Of a stretch of 64,000 nucleotides of DNA, positions 37,410 through 46,585 are shown piece after piece; positions within the stretch are counted from its first letter, which is position 1; each line of letters starts with the position of its first letter. The stretch spans positions 124,001 to 188,000 of the forward strand of contig CAWALU010000012.1 of NCBI GenBank assembly GCA_963782985.1. Direction: 5' to 3'. The notes under the pieces are model-generated. The model did not search any database. It had not been told where the DNA came from and saw only the letters and a program-made list of their open reading frames with translations. Source of the DNA: CAVSWT01 sp963782985 (lineage in GTDB: Bacteria; Bacteroidota; Ignavibacteria; Ignavibacteriales; Ignavibacteriaceae). A program made the translations under genes and the position numbers.

Positions 37410-39515
37410 TTATTTAACTATTAAAAATTTTCCTGTTTTGATGTCGCCGGTTAATTGGTTTTTAACTGTGAACAAATAAAGCCCGGTTGCAATAGCTTGA
37501 TCAAAATCCGAAATTAAATCCCAGGCATGTTCGCCGCCGGACATTTGCTGGCTGCCGGATGAAAATTGTTCAAACCATCTTAAATCCGATCCATTGCTGT
37601 TTTCATCATGCTGCATTTTTTTTACAATATCTCCGGCAAGCGTGTAGATGGTAATTTCACATTGAGCGGGTAAATTAAAGAAATAAATTTTTCTCAACCG
37701 CTCGCTGCCGCCGTCCCATATTGCATTAGAGTAGTATGGATTTGGATAAACTCCAATCTCAACATCCTTATTTTCCTGCGGTAAACTTCCCGGAAGAATT
37801 CTTTGATAATTTGCCAGCGAACTTGATTCAAGACTCGCCAAATTATTTTCAGGATCGCCTTCATCAAAGGCAGTAACAGAAAATAAATATTGCCACCCGT
37901 TTAAAAGGTTATCCACAACAAACTTGTAATAATATTTTGTGGTGTCGCCAGGGAAAGTAACCGGCTCACTCAGTCTTACATAATTAAAACCGGAATTATA
38001 TCCGTAAGAATTATTTGTGCTGTCAAATTCGGCAAGCAAAACTAATGAAGACCTTAAGTCTTGATTAAGCGAAAGATCAAATCCGCTTTGTGTTCTGTAT
38101 AATCTATAACCTTCAAAATCTTTTTTACCTGAGATAGGATCGATAGAATTTTCCGCGCGGTTATCCCAATATATTTCTGCTCTTTTATCGCCCGGAATTA
38201 CTTTTACCGTGGGAGTTCTGGGTGGAGCCGGCAAAATATATCTTGTAATAATTCCGTTGCCATCCGAATCTTCACCGGAATCAAGAACGCCGTTGCGATT
38301 TCTATCTTCGCCAAAATAAGCGCGCAAAGCCCACTCAGCGTTTGAGTATAAATTAAGCTTTTGTTCTTTTGTATCTAATGCCGCCGGATCAGAGCCGAAT
38401 TTTTTAGCGCATACAATCGCAAATGCAACATTGATGGAATCGCCCGGAGGAATGGAACTGAATGAGCCGGTGGAAATTAAAATGGAACGATTCGACGGCG
38501 TAAGTAATGAAGAAGGATTAACTCCTTTCTTCCATCTATTATTCCCGCCGAAATATCCCTGCAATTTTCTGTATCTATCAAAATCATTTTGGGGAGCAAA
38601 GAAATTTGGATCGTCAGTATTTCTAAACTGCCAGCTAACAAAATACGCTGAAGAAGTATCGCCGTTAAATACTTCATATTCCGTTGGAGTTGAGCCTAAG
38701 AATTGAATTCCCACATAACTATCGGTGTAGCCAACGTCTCCCGCTGCGTCAAATTCATAAGCGATATTTAACGAATCGTCAAATCCATCGCCGCCTTTAT
38801 TAAAAAAAGAAGCTCCGGTTCTGGGGGAGGTTATTTTCGTATTGCGCACCACCGCGTCCGTCCATAAGCCAACGTAAACGCTGTCGATATATTTGCTACT
38901 GGAATTTTTAATTGTGTAATTCATTATTACAAAAAAATTGGCGAATGGAAAATCCCAGGCGTAAGATTCTTGATGAACCGTAATACCAAGCGGGTTATGG
39001 TTTTCAATTCTTTCCCCATTAAGAAATACAGTATTTGTATCCGTGTAATCCATAATTAAATCTTGATGTGAAATTGCATCGGGGCTGTAAAAACGCGAAT
39101 CAGTTAAAGATGATCTTTCAATTACACTGCTGCCTGCCGCGTTTGTAAATTCAAATCCCCCGCCGCGCGAAGAAACAGATGAAGCGTCAACAGAACCTGT
39201 GGTAACAAATGGACCAACTCTTCCTCCGCCGTTTGCATTATTGCTGATAAATCCGCCGACGTACAATCCGCCGTCAAAAATATGTTCAATGCCGCTGCCC
39301 AAAGGATATTCGCAGCTTGGCTGATCGGGCCAAAAAGCAAAGCCGTGACCGTAAGTTCCAAAGTTGGTAACAGTTAAACCAATGTTGCCAACATTTGTGT
39401 AATGGGAGTTATCATCATCATTAATTTTATTTAATCGATTTGAATCTCCCTGTTGGCTCTGTGCAGAAGAAAGAACTGAAAGGATTAAAAAGGATAGTAA
39501 AAGTTTAAATTTCAT
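37410..39515 (-). CDS. Large secreted protein with FlgD-like/T9SS C-terminal domain
   Basis: A 701-residue exported protein, signal peptide ending near S-S-A-Q-S. The body contains a long beta-rich domain without a name known to me and an EF-hand-like calcium loop (D-R-N-R-N-G-V-L-D-S-G-E-D, near 405). A fibronectin-III-like region (about 430-560) follows, and the end resembles FlgD-Ig/T9SS sorting domains (Y-P-N-P-Y-Y-S to G-K-F-L-I-V-K). It is probably the first gene of the exported-protein operon running down to the NHL lipoprotein. Its upstream 290 bases are free of other genes. Confidence 0.8.
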   Translation of the reverse strand: MKFKLLLSFLILSVLSSAQSQQGDSNRLNKINDDDNSHYTNVGNIGLTVTNFGTYGHGFAFWPDQPSCEYPLGSGIEHIFDGGLYVGGFISNNANGGGRVGPFVTTGSVDASSVSSRGGGFEFTNAAGSSVIERSSLTDSRFYSPDAISHQDLIMDYTDTNTVFLNGERIENHNPLGITVHQESYAWDFPFANFFVIMNYTIKNSSSKYIDSVYVGLWTDAVVRNTKITSPRTGASFFNKGGDGFDDSLNIAYEFDAAGDVGYTDSYVGIQFLGSTPTEYEVFNGDTSSAYFVSWQFRNTDDPNFFAPQNDFDRYRKLQGYFGGNNRWKKGVNPSSLLTPSNRSILISTGSFSSIPPGDSINVAFAIVCAKKFGSDPAALDTKEQKLNLYSNAEWALRAYFGEDRNRNGVLDSGEDSDGNGIITRYILPAPPRTPTVKVIPGDKRAEIYWDNRAENSIDPISGKKDFEGYRLYRTQSGFDLSLNQDLRSSLVLLAEFDSTNNSYGYNSGFNYVRLSEPVTFPGDTTKYYYKFVVDNLLNGWQYLFSVTAFDEGDPENNLASLESSSLANYQRILPGSLPQENKDVEIGVYPNPYYSNAIWDGGSERLRKIYFFNLPAQCEITIYTLAGDIVKKMQHDENSNGSDLRWFEQFSSGSQQMSGGEHAWDLISDFDQAIATGLYLFTVKNQLTGDIKTGKFLIVK

Positions 39516-39805
39516 TAACAGTAAAATTGTTGCAAATAAAGCCGCTTGTAGCGCTGATTATTATGTTTATAATTTCGAATCAAAATTAAAAAATCGAATG
39601 CCAATTTACTAACAGAAAAGTATATAGTAAAATTTTTTAATATTAATTTTTTGTTATGAAGGAGAAAATCAATTACCTTAAATATTAAAATTAAAATTTC
39701 GTACTGCATCACGTTCCCTCAAAATCCTATACTGTAAATATTCAGATTATTTATTATATTAACTGCCGTCAAGATTATTCCTCCCCATTAATTTAATAGG
39801 CAATT
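39516..39805. other. Divergent intergenic region between secreted-protein operon and ligase cluster
   Basis: About 290 AT-rich bases with no credible gene. It must contain the promoters for the secreted-protein operon (minus strand) and the esterase-led cluster (plus strand). I see no clear dyad, riboswitch or terminator in it. A 65-codon open frame on the minus strand has no features of a real protein. Confidence 0.5.
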
Positions 39806-40525
39806 ATGAAAGAAGAATTTCACAAGTGGTACACTGATTATCTCAGCCGCGAGTTTCGAATGCTGGTTTTTGGACATAGCGGCTATCCCATAATTTTGTT
39901 TCCCACTTCGAAAGCAAAATATTATGAAAATAAAGATTTCAAATTAATTGACTCCGTCTCTCATCTAATTGACGCCGGCAGGATTAAAATTTATTGTCCC
40001 GACGGTATTGATGAAGATAGCTGGTACAATTATTCAATACATCCGGCAGATAGGGTTAAAACTCATATCGCTTATGAGAATACCATTTTAAATGATGTTG
40101 TTGAATATGCAAAACACGACACAGGCAGAAATAAAGTCGGCGTTGCGGGATGCAGCTTCGGCTCATACCACGCGCTAAATTTAGCCTTCCGTCATCCCGA
40201 TAAAATTGGATATGTAATTAGCATGAGCGGCGCTTTTGATATTAAGCAATTTATTATGGGTTATTATGATGAGAATTGTTATTTCAATAATCCTACCGAT
40301 TATATGGCTAATTTGCACGATCAATGGTATTTGGATAACATAAGACAAATGGGGATTATTCTCGGCACAGGCGAATGGGATATGTGCCTTGATGAAAATA
40401 TTCGAATGTCCCAAATCTTAGCTGATAAAGGAATTAATCATTGGTTAGATGTTAGAAGCGGCGTTGGACACGATTGGCATTGGTGGAGAGAAATGTTCCC
40501 TGCCTATCTTGAAAAAGTGGGATAA
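39806..40525 (+). CDS. Alpha/beta-hydrolase, esterase family
   Basis: A 239-residue cytosolic protein of the esterase-D-like alpha/beta-hydrolase group. The nucleophile elbow is G-C-S-F-G (Ser117), the acid is probably in G-T-G-E-W-D (Asp192), and the His is in G-V-G-H-D-W (His222). The family hydrolyses small esters or peptides. It starts the plus-strand cluster of ATP-grasp, YbdK-like, amidotransferase and GH13-like genes. It may release or edit a product made by the ligases, but that is inference. Substrate unknown. Confidence 0.86.
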   Translation: MKEEFHKWYTDYLSREFRMLVFGHSGYPIILFPTSKAKYYENKDFKLIDSVSHLIDAGRIKIYCPDGIDEDSWYNYSIHPADRVKTHIAYENTILNDVVEYAKHDTGRNKVGVAGCSFGSYHALNLAFRHPDKIGYVISMSGAFDIKQFIMGYYDENCYFNNPTDYMANLHDQWYLDNIRQMGIILGTGEWDMCLDENIRMSQILADKGINHWLDVRSGVGHDWHWWREMFPAYLEKVG

Positions 40526-40596
40526 CATAAAATAATATTTTCAAAGTTATTATTTTGAACTTCAAATAATAGTTAAAATAAATTTTCAGGAGTTAA

Positions 40597-41550
40597 ATGA
40601 AAAAAATTGGAATTCTATTCGGGCAAGAAACTACTTTTCCGAAAGCCTTTGTAGAAAGAGTAAATCATAAAAATGAAAAAGGAATTTCCGCCGAGTTTGT
40701 GCAGATCGATAAAGTAGTGCAGGGCGAACCATGCGGTTATGATGTTATTATTGATAGAATTTCTCAGGACGTTCCCTTTTACAGAGCGTATCTTAAAAAC
40801 GCAGCCCTTAGCGGAACTGCGGTAATTAATAATCCTTTTTGGTGGAGCGCCGATGAAAAATTTTTTAATAATGCTTTAGCGACTAAAATTGGAGTAGCCG
40901 TTCCGAAGACCGTGATACTTCCTTCAAATCAGCATCCGCCAGATACAAATTCAGCTTCGTTCACAAATCTTTCTTATCCATTAGATTGGGAAAAAATTTT
41001 TGATTACGTAGGCTTTCCCGCTTACTTTAAACCCTTTGCAGGGGGAGGATGGAAGAATGTTTATAAAATTGATTCTTCGCAGCATTTCTACAGAACTTAT
41101 CACGATACCGGACAGCTTGTAATGATGCTTCAGGAAGAAATTATTTTTACTGAATATTTTAGATGTTATTGTTTGAATCGAAAAGATGTCCACATTATGC
41201 AGTATGATCCAAAGCAGCCGCATCATCTTCGTTATGTTAAAGGAGGAATGAAGACTGAAAAAAAACTTATTGAAAGAATTGAACAGGACGCCATCAAACT
41301 AAATAAAGCCCTCGGTTATGATTTTAATACGGTTGAGTTCGCTATTAAAGACGGCGTTCCCTACGCAATTGATTTTTGTAATCCCGCTCCCGACGCTGAT
41401 ATTAATTCTGTCGGTGAAGAAAACTTTGAATGGATTGTTGAAAATGCGGCAAACATGGCTATTGAACGGGCAAAGAATCATAAAGACGGACAAAACAATT
41501 TAACGTGGGGAGATTTTGTCACTTCATTTGCAAATAATAAATCTTTGTGA
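40597..41550 (+). CDS. ATP-grasp family ligase
   Basis: A 317-residue ATP-grasp protein. The N-terminal pre-ATP domain (about 1-95) has I-L-F-G-Q-E-T-T-F-P. The ATP-binding part has Y-F-K-P-F-A-G-G-G-W (Lys145 and the glycine loop). The magnesium-binding set is E247 in N-T-V-E-F, D259 in Y-A-I-D-F and N262 in N-P. The full catalytic set argues for activity as a carboxylate-amine or carboxylate-thiol ligase, similar in type to RimK and related enzymes. Clear AGGAG before the ATG. Substrate unknown; the next ligase gene is ybdK-like. Confidence 0.85.
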   Translation: MKKIGILFGQETTFPKAFVERVNHKNEKGISAEFVQIDKVVQGEPCGYDVIIDRISQDVPFYRAYLKNAALSGTAVINNPFWWSADEKFFNNALATKIGVAVPKTVILPSNQHPPDTNSASFTNLSYPLDWEKIFDYVGFPAYFKPFAGGGWKNVYKIDSSQHFYRTYHDTGQLVMMLQEEIIFTEYFRCYCLNRKDVHIMQYDPKQPHHLRYVKGGMKTEKKLIERIEQDAIKLNKALGYDFNTVEFAIKDGVPYAIDFCNPAPDADINSVGEENFEWIVENAANMAIERAKNHKDGQNNLTWGDFVTSFANNKSL

Positions 41551-41730
41551 TACTTGATTTTTCTTTATCATAATCTTACTGTTATTCTTTCTTAACTTAT
41601 GCTAAGTTTAGATTTCGGAGCGAGATAAGGATTAGGATTATGAGTAAGATTGAGATGAAGATTAAAGTTAAGAATATGAATTGACTAAAATTATATACGC
41701 ATATAGCGGCAACTAATTAAAGTTTTATCT
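41551..41730. repeat. Purine-run intergenic sequence with inverted repeat
   Basis: The gap holds a run of GATTA/AGATT-type hexamers from about 41628 to 41680 (GGATTAGGATTATGAGTAAG and on). An upstream AATCTTACT can pair with its AGTAAGATT. It could form a long weak stem or be a decayed repeat. There is no terminator-like T-tract. The cluster reading probably continues through it to the ybdK-like gene. Confidence 0.3.
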
Positions 41731-42846
41731 ATGCAAAAAAAATTATATACGCTTGGCATTGAAGAGGAGTTTCAGATAGTTGATCCGGAATCGCGTGAAT
41801 TGCGCTCGCACATTCAGCAGATTTTAGAAGACGGTAAATTAATTTTAGCTGAAAACGCAAAAGCAGAAATGCACGAATCCGTGGTTGAAATGGGCACCGA
41901 TGTGTGCGAAGATATTCATGACGCTCGAAGACAGGTTTCCAGATTGAGAAGAGACCTTGCAAGCCTTGCTCTGAGCAAAGGATTAAGAATTGCGGCGGCG
42001 GGCACTCACCCCTTTTCACATTGGAAGGATCAAAAAATAACCGCACATCCGCGCTATGAAACAATAGTTACCGATATGCAGCAGGTGGCGCGCGCCAATT
42101 TAATTTTTGGGCTGCATGTTCACGTTGGAGTTGACGACCGCGAAACTGCAATTCATTTAATGAACGCGGCAAGGTATTTTTTACCTCATATTTTCGCGCT
42201 CTCCACAAATTCTCCTTTTTGGCTGGGAAGAAATACGGGATTTAAATCTTACCGCAGCAAAGTTTTTGATAGATTTCCGAGAACGGGAATTCCCGATTAT
42301 TTTAGCAGCCTTTCTGAATATGACAACTATATTAATCTACTTGTAAAAACAAACTGCATTGATAACGCTAAAAAAATCTGGTGGGATATTCGCGCTCACC
42401 CGGTTTTTGAAACTCTTGAATTTAGAATTTGCGATATCCCTATGCGCGTTGATGAAACAATCGCTATCGCCGCTATATGTCAAGCCATTGTTGCCAAGCT
42501 GCATAAATTGCTGAAACAAAATTTAGGATTTAGATTATACCGGAGAGCATTGATTGCAGAAAATAAATGGCGCGCCGCGCGTTATGGTATTTCAGGGAAA
42601 TTAATTGACTTTGGGAAAAAGCAGGAAGTTCCGTTTAAAGAGTTAGTGATTGAACTGCTTGATTTTGTTGACGACGTTGTGGATGAACTTGGCAGCCGAG
42701 AAGAACTAAAATATATTCATAAAATTTTAGAGCAAGGCACAGGCGCCGATAGACAGCTTGAAATTTGGGAGCGCTCTTTCGAACCAAAAGACGTAGTGGA
42801 TTATATTATTAAAGAAACTCATTTTGGGTTAGGCGTAAATGTTTAA
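41731..42846 (+). CDS. YbdK-type carboxylate-amine ligase (GCS2 family)
   Basis: A 371-residue glutamate-cysteine-ligase-like enzyme of the YbdK/GCS2 family. G-I-E-E-E-F at residues 9-14 carries metal-binding glutamates, H-V-H-V-G at 139-143 is the second metal motif, and R-A-H-P-V-F-E-T-L-E-F-R-I-C-D follows. These enzymes join a carboxylate, often Glu, to an amine using ATP. E. coli YbdK has weak gamma-glutamylcysteine ligase activity. Here it is the second of up to three ligase-type proteins in one cluster. Length is normal. Confidence 0.93.
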   Translation: MQKKLYTLGIEEEFQIVDPESRELRSHIQQILEDGKLILAENAKAEMHESVVEMGTDVCEDIHDARRQVSRLRRDLASLALSKGLRIAAAGTHPFSHWKDQKITAHPRYETIVTDMQQVARANLIFGLHVHVGVDDRETAIHLMNAARYFLPHIFALSTNSPFWLGRNTGFKSYRSKVFDRFPRTGIPDYFSSLSEYDNYINLLVKTNCIDNAKKIWWDIRAHPVFETLEFRICDIPMRVDETIAIAAICQAIVAKLHKLLKQNLGFRLYRRALIAENKWRAARYGISGKLIDFGKKQEVPFKELVIELLDFVDDVVDELGSREELKYIHKILEQGTGADRQLEIWERSFEPKDVVDYIIKETHFGLGVNV

Positions 42847-42923
42847 ATGATATTTTTGGTTGATAAAATTATTCAGCCATGAATTACACGAAATTATTTT
42901 TAAATAAGATTTAGAATCCCTTT

Positions 42924-43751
42924 ATGAAAAAAAATGAAATAAAAGTTGCAATTGTTGATTTGTATAATAATGAAGTGAACGAAGGCATACGATGCATTAA
43001 AGAAATTGTTGCCGATACAAATAAAACAAATTCAGTAAAAGTATCTTTTGATTTATTTGAAACGAGATACAAAAATGAAATTCCGACTTTGGAATATGAT
43101 ATTTTTATTTCCTCGGGCGGACCGGGAAGTCCTTTTGAAGACGAAGGCAAGCCCTGGGAAAAAAAATACTTTAATCTTTTAGATGAAATTTGGAACAACA
43201 ATCAAAAAAGAGACGCAGAAAAAAAACACATATTTTTTATTTGTCATTCATTCCAAATGATGGCTCGCCATTTTAAATTTGCCGATATAACTGAACGCGA
43301 ATATAAATCCTTCGGTGTTCTTCCCATTTTAAGAACTTTTGTTGGCGAAGAAGATCCTTTGCTAAAAGATTTAACAAATCCATATTACGCCGCCGATTTT
43401 AGAAGGTTTCAAGTTGTTAATCAAAATAAAAAAATTATAAAAGAATTAGACGCGGAAATAACTTCTGTGGAAATAGTTCCGCAGGGCGAATCTCACGCTC
43501 CCGCTTTAATGGCGATGAAAATTTCCGATGAAATTTACGGCACTCAATATCATCCCGAAGCGGATGCGCAAAGTATGATTTATCATTTGAAAAAAGATGA
43601 AAATAAAAAAATGATTGTGGATAGGTATAATGAAGCGAGATATTTTGAAATGCTTGATTTTTTAGAGCAGCCGGATAAAATTAAATTAACGCGAAGAACT
43701 ATTATCCCAACATTTTTAAATAACGCAATTAAATCTTTAACCATCAATTGA
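42924..43751 (+). CDS. Class I glutamine amidotransferase (GuaA-type domain)
   Basis: A 275-residue protein with a class I GATase fold: S-S-G-G-P-G-S-P at 63-70 (oxyanion strand), nucleophile Cys107 in F-F-I-C-H-S-F-Q, and the His210/Glu212 pair in Y-H-P-E-A-D. The nucleophile loop is C-H-S-F-Q rather than the usual C-L-G-H-Q. It could hydrolyse glutamine to supply ammonia, or act on gamma-glutamyl compounds like the peptidase relatives in this superfamily. A C-terminal extension (about 225-275) is not part of the standard fold. In context, it may feed ammonia to, or trim the product of, the neighbouring ligases. Confidence 0.87.
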   Translation: MKKNEIKVAIVDLYNNEVNEGIRCIKEIVADTNKTNSVKVSFDLFETRYKNEIPTLEYDIFISSGGPGSPFEDEGKPWEKKYFNLLDEIWNNNQKRDAEKKHIFFICHSFQMMARHFKFADITEREYKSFGVLPILRTFVGEEDPLLKDLTNPYYAADFRRFQVVNQNKKIIKELDAEITSVEIVPQGESHAPALMAMKISDEIYGTQYHPEADAQSMIYHLKKDENKKMIVDRYNEARYFEMLDFLEQPDKIKLTRRTIIPTFLNNAIKSLTIN

Positions 43752-43761
43752 AAAAAAACGT

Positions 43762-43792
43762 AAACCCAATTTCCCAAAGAAATTGGGTTTAT
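43762..43792. terminator. Perfect 13-bp hairpin downstream of the amidotransferase gene
   Basis: TAAACCCAATTTC, a 5-base loop and GAAATTGGGTTTA make a perfect stem 10 bases after the stop of the amidotransferase gene. The T-tract is on the minus-strand side (ACGTTTTTTTT), so on the plus strand it lacks the canonical U run. It may attenuate or terminate transcripts from the esterase-led cluster, leaving the following ATP-grasp-like and GH13 genes to a separate promoter. Confidence 0.5.
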
Positions 43793-43866
43793 GCGCGAAG
43801 AAACATTATGAATATAATTAATAGCGCGTCTTTTATTTATCAAAATAATGTGCATAGGGTAAAAGA

Positions 43867-43998
43867 TCATTCAGCAGGAAACTTTTTTTAATTTAATATC
43901 TCGCCAGCGAAATCCTGCATGTGCGAAGCTACACTTCACGAAATGTTTCGTATAGAGAACGCGCTTCGGCATAGGCAGGCAAGATACTTACTGAATGA
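43867..43998. repeat. Extragenic palindromic repeat element, ~132 bp
   Basis: Bounded by TCATTCAG at 43867-43874 and CTGAATGA at 43991-43998. Inside, CCTGCATGTGCGAAGC pairs imperfectly with GCTTCGGCATAGGCAGG, and the centre ACGAAATGTTTCGT is self-complementary. The whole segment would fold into one long imperfect hairpin. It is richer in G+C than its surroundings. It probably belongs to a dispersed family; the GCCTGCC-TA core recurs in the insert at 25098-25145. Confidence 0.6.
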
Positions 43999-44047
43999 CA
44001 AACGGTACTAGACTTACATTTTAATTTTTCTGAACTTAATAAAAAAT

Positions 44048-45232
44048 ATGATACCTGAAATACGAAAAAAATTTAATTCCGAATTCACTCAAAATAAATA
44101 CGATAATTTTCTTGAAGATATTAATTCTAGCTTAAAATATCCTTGTGATTTTAGAATTTCCGAAACTCCTCTTTTCCTTTCTGATGAGTTCGCGATGGAG
44201 TTAATTATTGCCTGCAACGATCTTGTTGAACAAATTCAATCAAAAGAATTTAAAGAAAAATTAAAAGGAGCGATTCCCAACGGATTAAATGTTCCGAATG
44301 AAAATGAACATCCGCTCTTTCTTCAAATTGATTTTGCGATTACTAAGAACGAGTACGGACAGTTTCTCCCTAGATTAATTGAACTGCAAGGCTTCCCATC
44401 TCTTTACGGATTTCAATATTTCTTTTCTAAAAAAGTTAGAAATCATTTTAATATTCCAAAAGGTTTTACTCCCTACTTTAGCGGGTTAACCGCCGATACT
44501 TACGCTAAGAAGCTGAAAGAAATAATTGTCCGCGATAAAAATCCTGAGAATGTAATTCTTCTTGAAATTTATCCTGAAAAACAGAAAACCAGAATAGATT
44601 TTGCCGCAACTGAAGAATTAACTGGAATTAAAACTGTCTGCATAACTAAAGTGAAAAAGAAAAACAAACAATTATTTTATGAACGCGACGGAAAAGAAAT
44701 TACAATTGAAAGAATTTATAACAGGGTAATTTTTGACGAGTTAATTCGTTCGGGAATTAAATATGATTTTGATTTTACGGAAGAACTTGATGTTGAATGG
44801 GCAGGTCATCCAAATTGGTTTTTCAAAATCAGCAAACATTCGCTTCCCACGTTAAAAGGTAAGTACGTTCCCCGTTGTTATTTTCTAAATGCTATTGACG
44901 CTTATCCGCCCGATCTTCAAAATTATGTTTTAAAGCCATTGTATTCTTTTGCGGGATTAGGAGTTGAAGTTGATCTTACCAAAGAAAAACTTGATGAAAT
45001 AAAAAATAGAGAAAATTTTATTCTTCAGCATAAAATTGAATATGCGCCATTGATTGAAACTCCCGATGGTTTTTCAAAAGCAGAAATTCGAATGATGTTT
45101 TTGTGGGATAAAAAACCAATGCTGGCAAATAATTTGGTTCGTATGAGTAAAGGGAAAATGATGGGCGTGGATTTCAATAAAAATAAAACATGGGTTGGAT
45201 CAAACTCCGCATTCCATAGGGTGAAATCGTAA
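44048..45232 (+). CDS. ATP-grasp-like hypothetical protein
   Basis: A 394-residue cytosolic protein I cannot name with certainty. The C-terminal half has an ATP-grasp look: Y-V-L-K-P-L-Y-S-F-A-G-L-G-V (lysine and glycine-rich loop, about 298-311), F-I-L-Q-H-K-I-E-Y and a later A-E-I-R-M-M-F. The middle has I-E-R-I-Y-N-R-V-I-F-D-E and H-P-N-W, seen in circularly permuted ATP-grasp proteins. Early motifs include L-P-R-L-I-E-L-Q-G-F-P-S-L. It is likely a third ligase of the cluster. It starts 296 bases after the amidotransferase, across a hairpin and a palindromic repeat. Confidence 0.65.
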   Translation: MIPEIRKKFNSEFTQNKYDNFLEDINSSLKYPCDFRISETPLFLSDEFAMELIIACNDLVEQIQSKEFKEKLKGAIPNGLNVPNENEHPLFLQIDFAITKNEYGQFLPRLIELQGFPSLYGFQYFFSKKVRNHFNIPKGFTPYFSGLTADTYAKKLKEIIVRDKNPENVILLEIYPEKQKTRIDFAATEELTGIKTVCITKVKKKNKQLFYERDGKEITIERIYNRVIFDELIRSGIKYDFDFTEELDVEWAGHPNWFFKISKHSLPTLKGKYVPRCYFLNAIDAYPPDLQNYVLKPLYSFAGLGVEVDLTKEKLDEIKNRENFILQHKIEYAPLIETPDGFSKAEIRMMFLWDKKPMLANNLVRMSKGKMMGVDFNKNKTWVGSNSAFHRVKS

Positions 45233-45298
45233 ATTATTTTTGTTACCTTTAAAACAATTATAATTCAAAATTCATTCTGCAATTCAGCTTTCTTTTTA

Positions 45299-46585
45299 AT
45301 GTACGAAAAATCTAAAACTACTATTATGTTATCATCAATTAAACTTACCAAAAACATTAGAAGTAAAATTAAATTTGATTTTCACGTATCTAAAAATTCG
45401 CGTGAGAAATTTCAGCTTGACAAATCTCTATTTTCAATCGTGGGCGATTTAATTATTGCCGATTCTTATCAAGCAAGATTATTAAGCGATAAAATAAATT
45501 CTAAAAGAAAAGAAGAAGGCGTGCATGATGTGTTTGTAACTGCGGGAATGTTAAACGCGCTGGGCTTATTGCACGAGATTTTTCATTTTTTAATCCGCAC
45601 TTATGAAGAAAATGAAAACCCAAATGTTTTTGAAAAAGCTATTTCCCATTTAATATCTAAACTTGGAAATGAAAACCTTCAAAAAACTTTGCTCAAATTT
45701 ATAGAAGAATTTCCGCCGCTGCCTGTTTATAACAATAAAATTTCAGCGGAAGAATATTTAAAAGGTTCCACTGAAAATAAACCTAACGCGGAAATTATTC
45801 TTGAAGAATTAATTTTATTAAATCTCGAAAATATTAATCCCGCAACTTCTCCGCTTGAAGAATTGTATTCTGATAAAGGGTTTGCCGCAAAGTCAAACTA
45901 CGTAAATATTATTGATGAAACAGAAAAATTCTTTTTAACGGAAAAACCTTTCGGCGCGGAAAATCTTTCGCTCATTCATTTTTTAAAAAAGCCAATCATT
46001 TCCAACCCTTATAATATTGAAGGACAGCTTGATTTTATAAGAGAAAAATGGGGCGTATTTATTTATGAAAAGTTTGCCGACCTTTTATTAAAAGGAAAAG
46101 ATCTAATTTATGAAGACGTAAAGCTTTTCGTTCAGCATGGCGGCGGCGAAAAAGCTACTCCCCCCGTCCCGGATTATAAATTTGATCAAAATTATTTTGA
46201 ATCTTTAAAACAAAAAGTCGCGCGCGGCGAGCAATTAAGTGAAGACGAAAACAGATTTTATTATTCCGAACCAGAAAAATTTACAGCCGATATCGAATGG
46301 ATGCCCAAAGTTGTAATGATAGCTAAAAATATTTTTGTGTGGCTCGATCAGCTTTCTAAAAAATATCAAAGAGAAATTAAAAGACTCGATCAAATTCCCG
46401 ACGAAGAATTGGATCAGCTTGCAAGATGGAATTTCAGTTCGTTGTGGCTGATTGGAATTTGGGAAAGAAGCATCGCTTCAAAAAAGATAAAACAACATAC
46501 CGGCAATCCCGAAGCGGCTTCCTCGGCATATTCTTTATATGATTATATAATTGCAAACGAGCTTGGCGGCGAGGATTCTTTTTAA
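45299..46585 (+). pseudogene. GH13 alpha-amylase-like protein, 5' part (frameshifted)
   Basis: A 428-codon frame that ends at TAA 46583-46585 right after G-G-E-D-S-F. Shifting by one base in the T5 run 46579-46583 continues it as L-N-L-K-A-R-A-W-H-R-G-I-R-L-A-S-D-M-V-P-N-H, the first conserved region of GH13 enzymes. The two frames therefore belong to one protein of about 1280 residues. This part has an N-terminal domain with H-E-I-F-H at 92-96 (an HEXXH-type metal motif) and the early strands of the barrel (S-L-Y-D-Y-I-I-A-N). The break is either a real mutation or an assembly or homopolymer error. The gene lies 66 bases after the ATP-grasp-like gene. Confidence 0.75.

Noticed and set aside
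39515..39712. 65-residue minus-strand protein upstream of the secreted-protein operon
   Set aside because: Composition is Lys/Asn/Ile/Phe-rich as expected of random AT-rich DNA; it has no family features and lies where promoters are expected.
43762..43792. Certain plus-strand terminator after the amidotransferase gene
   Set aside because: The stem is perfect but the T-run is on the minus-strand side, so I list it with only moderate confidence.
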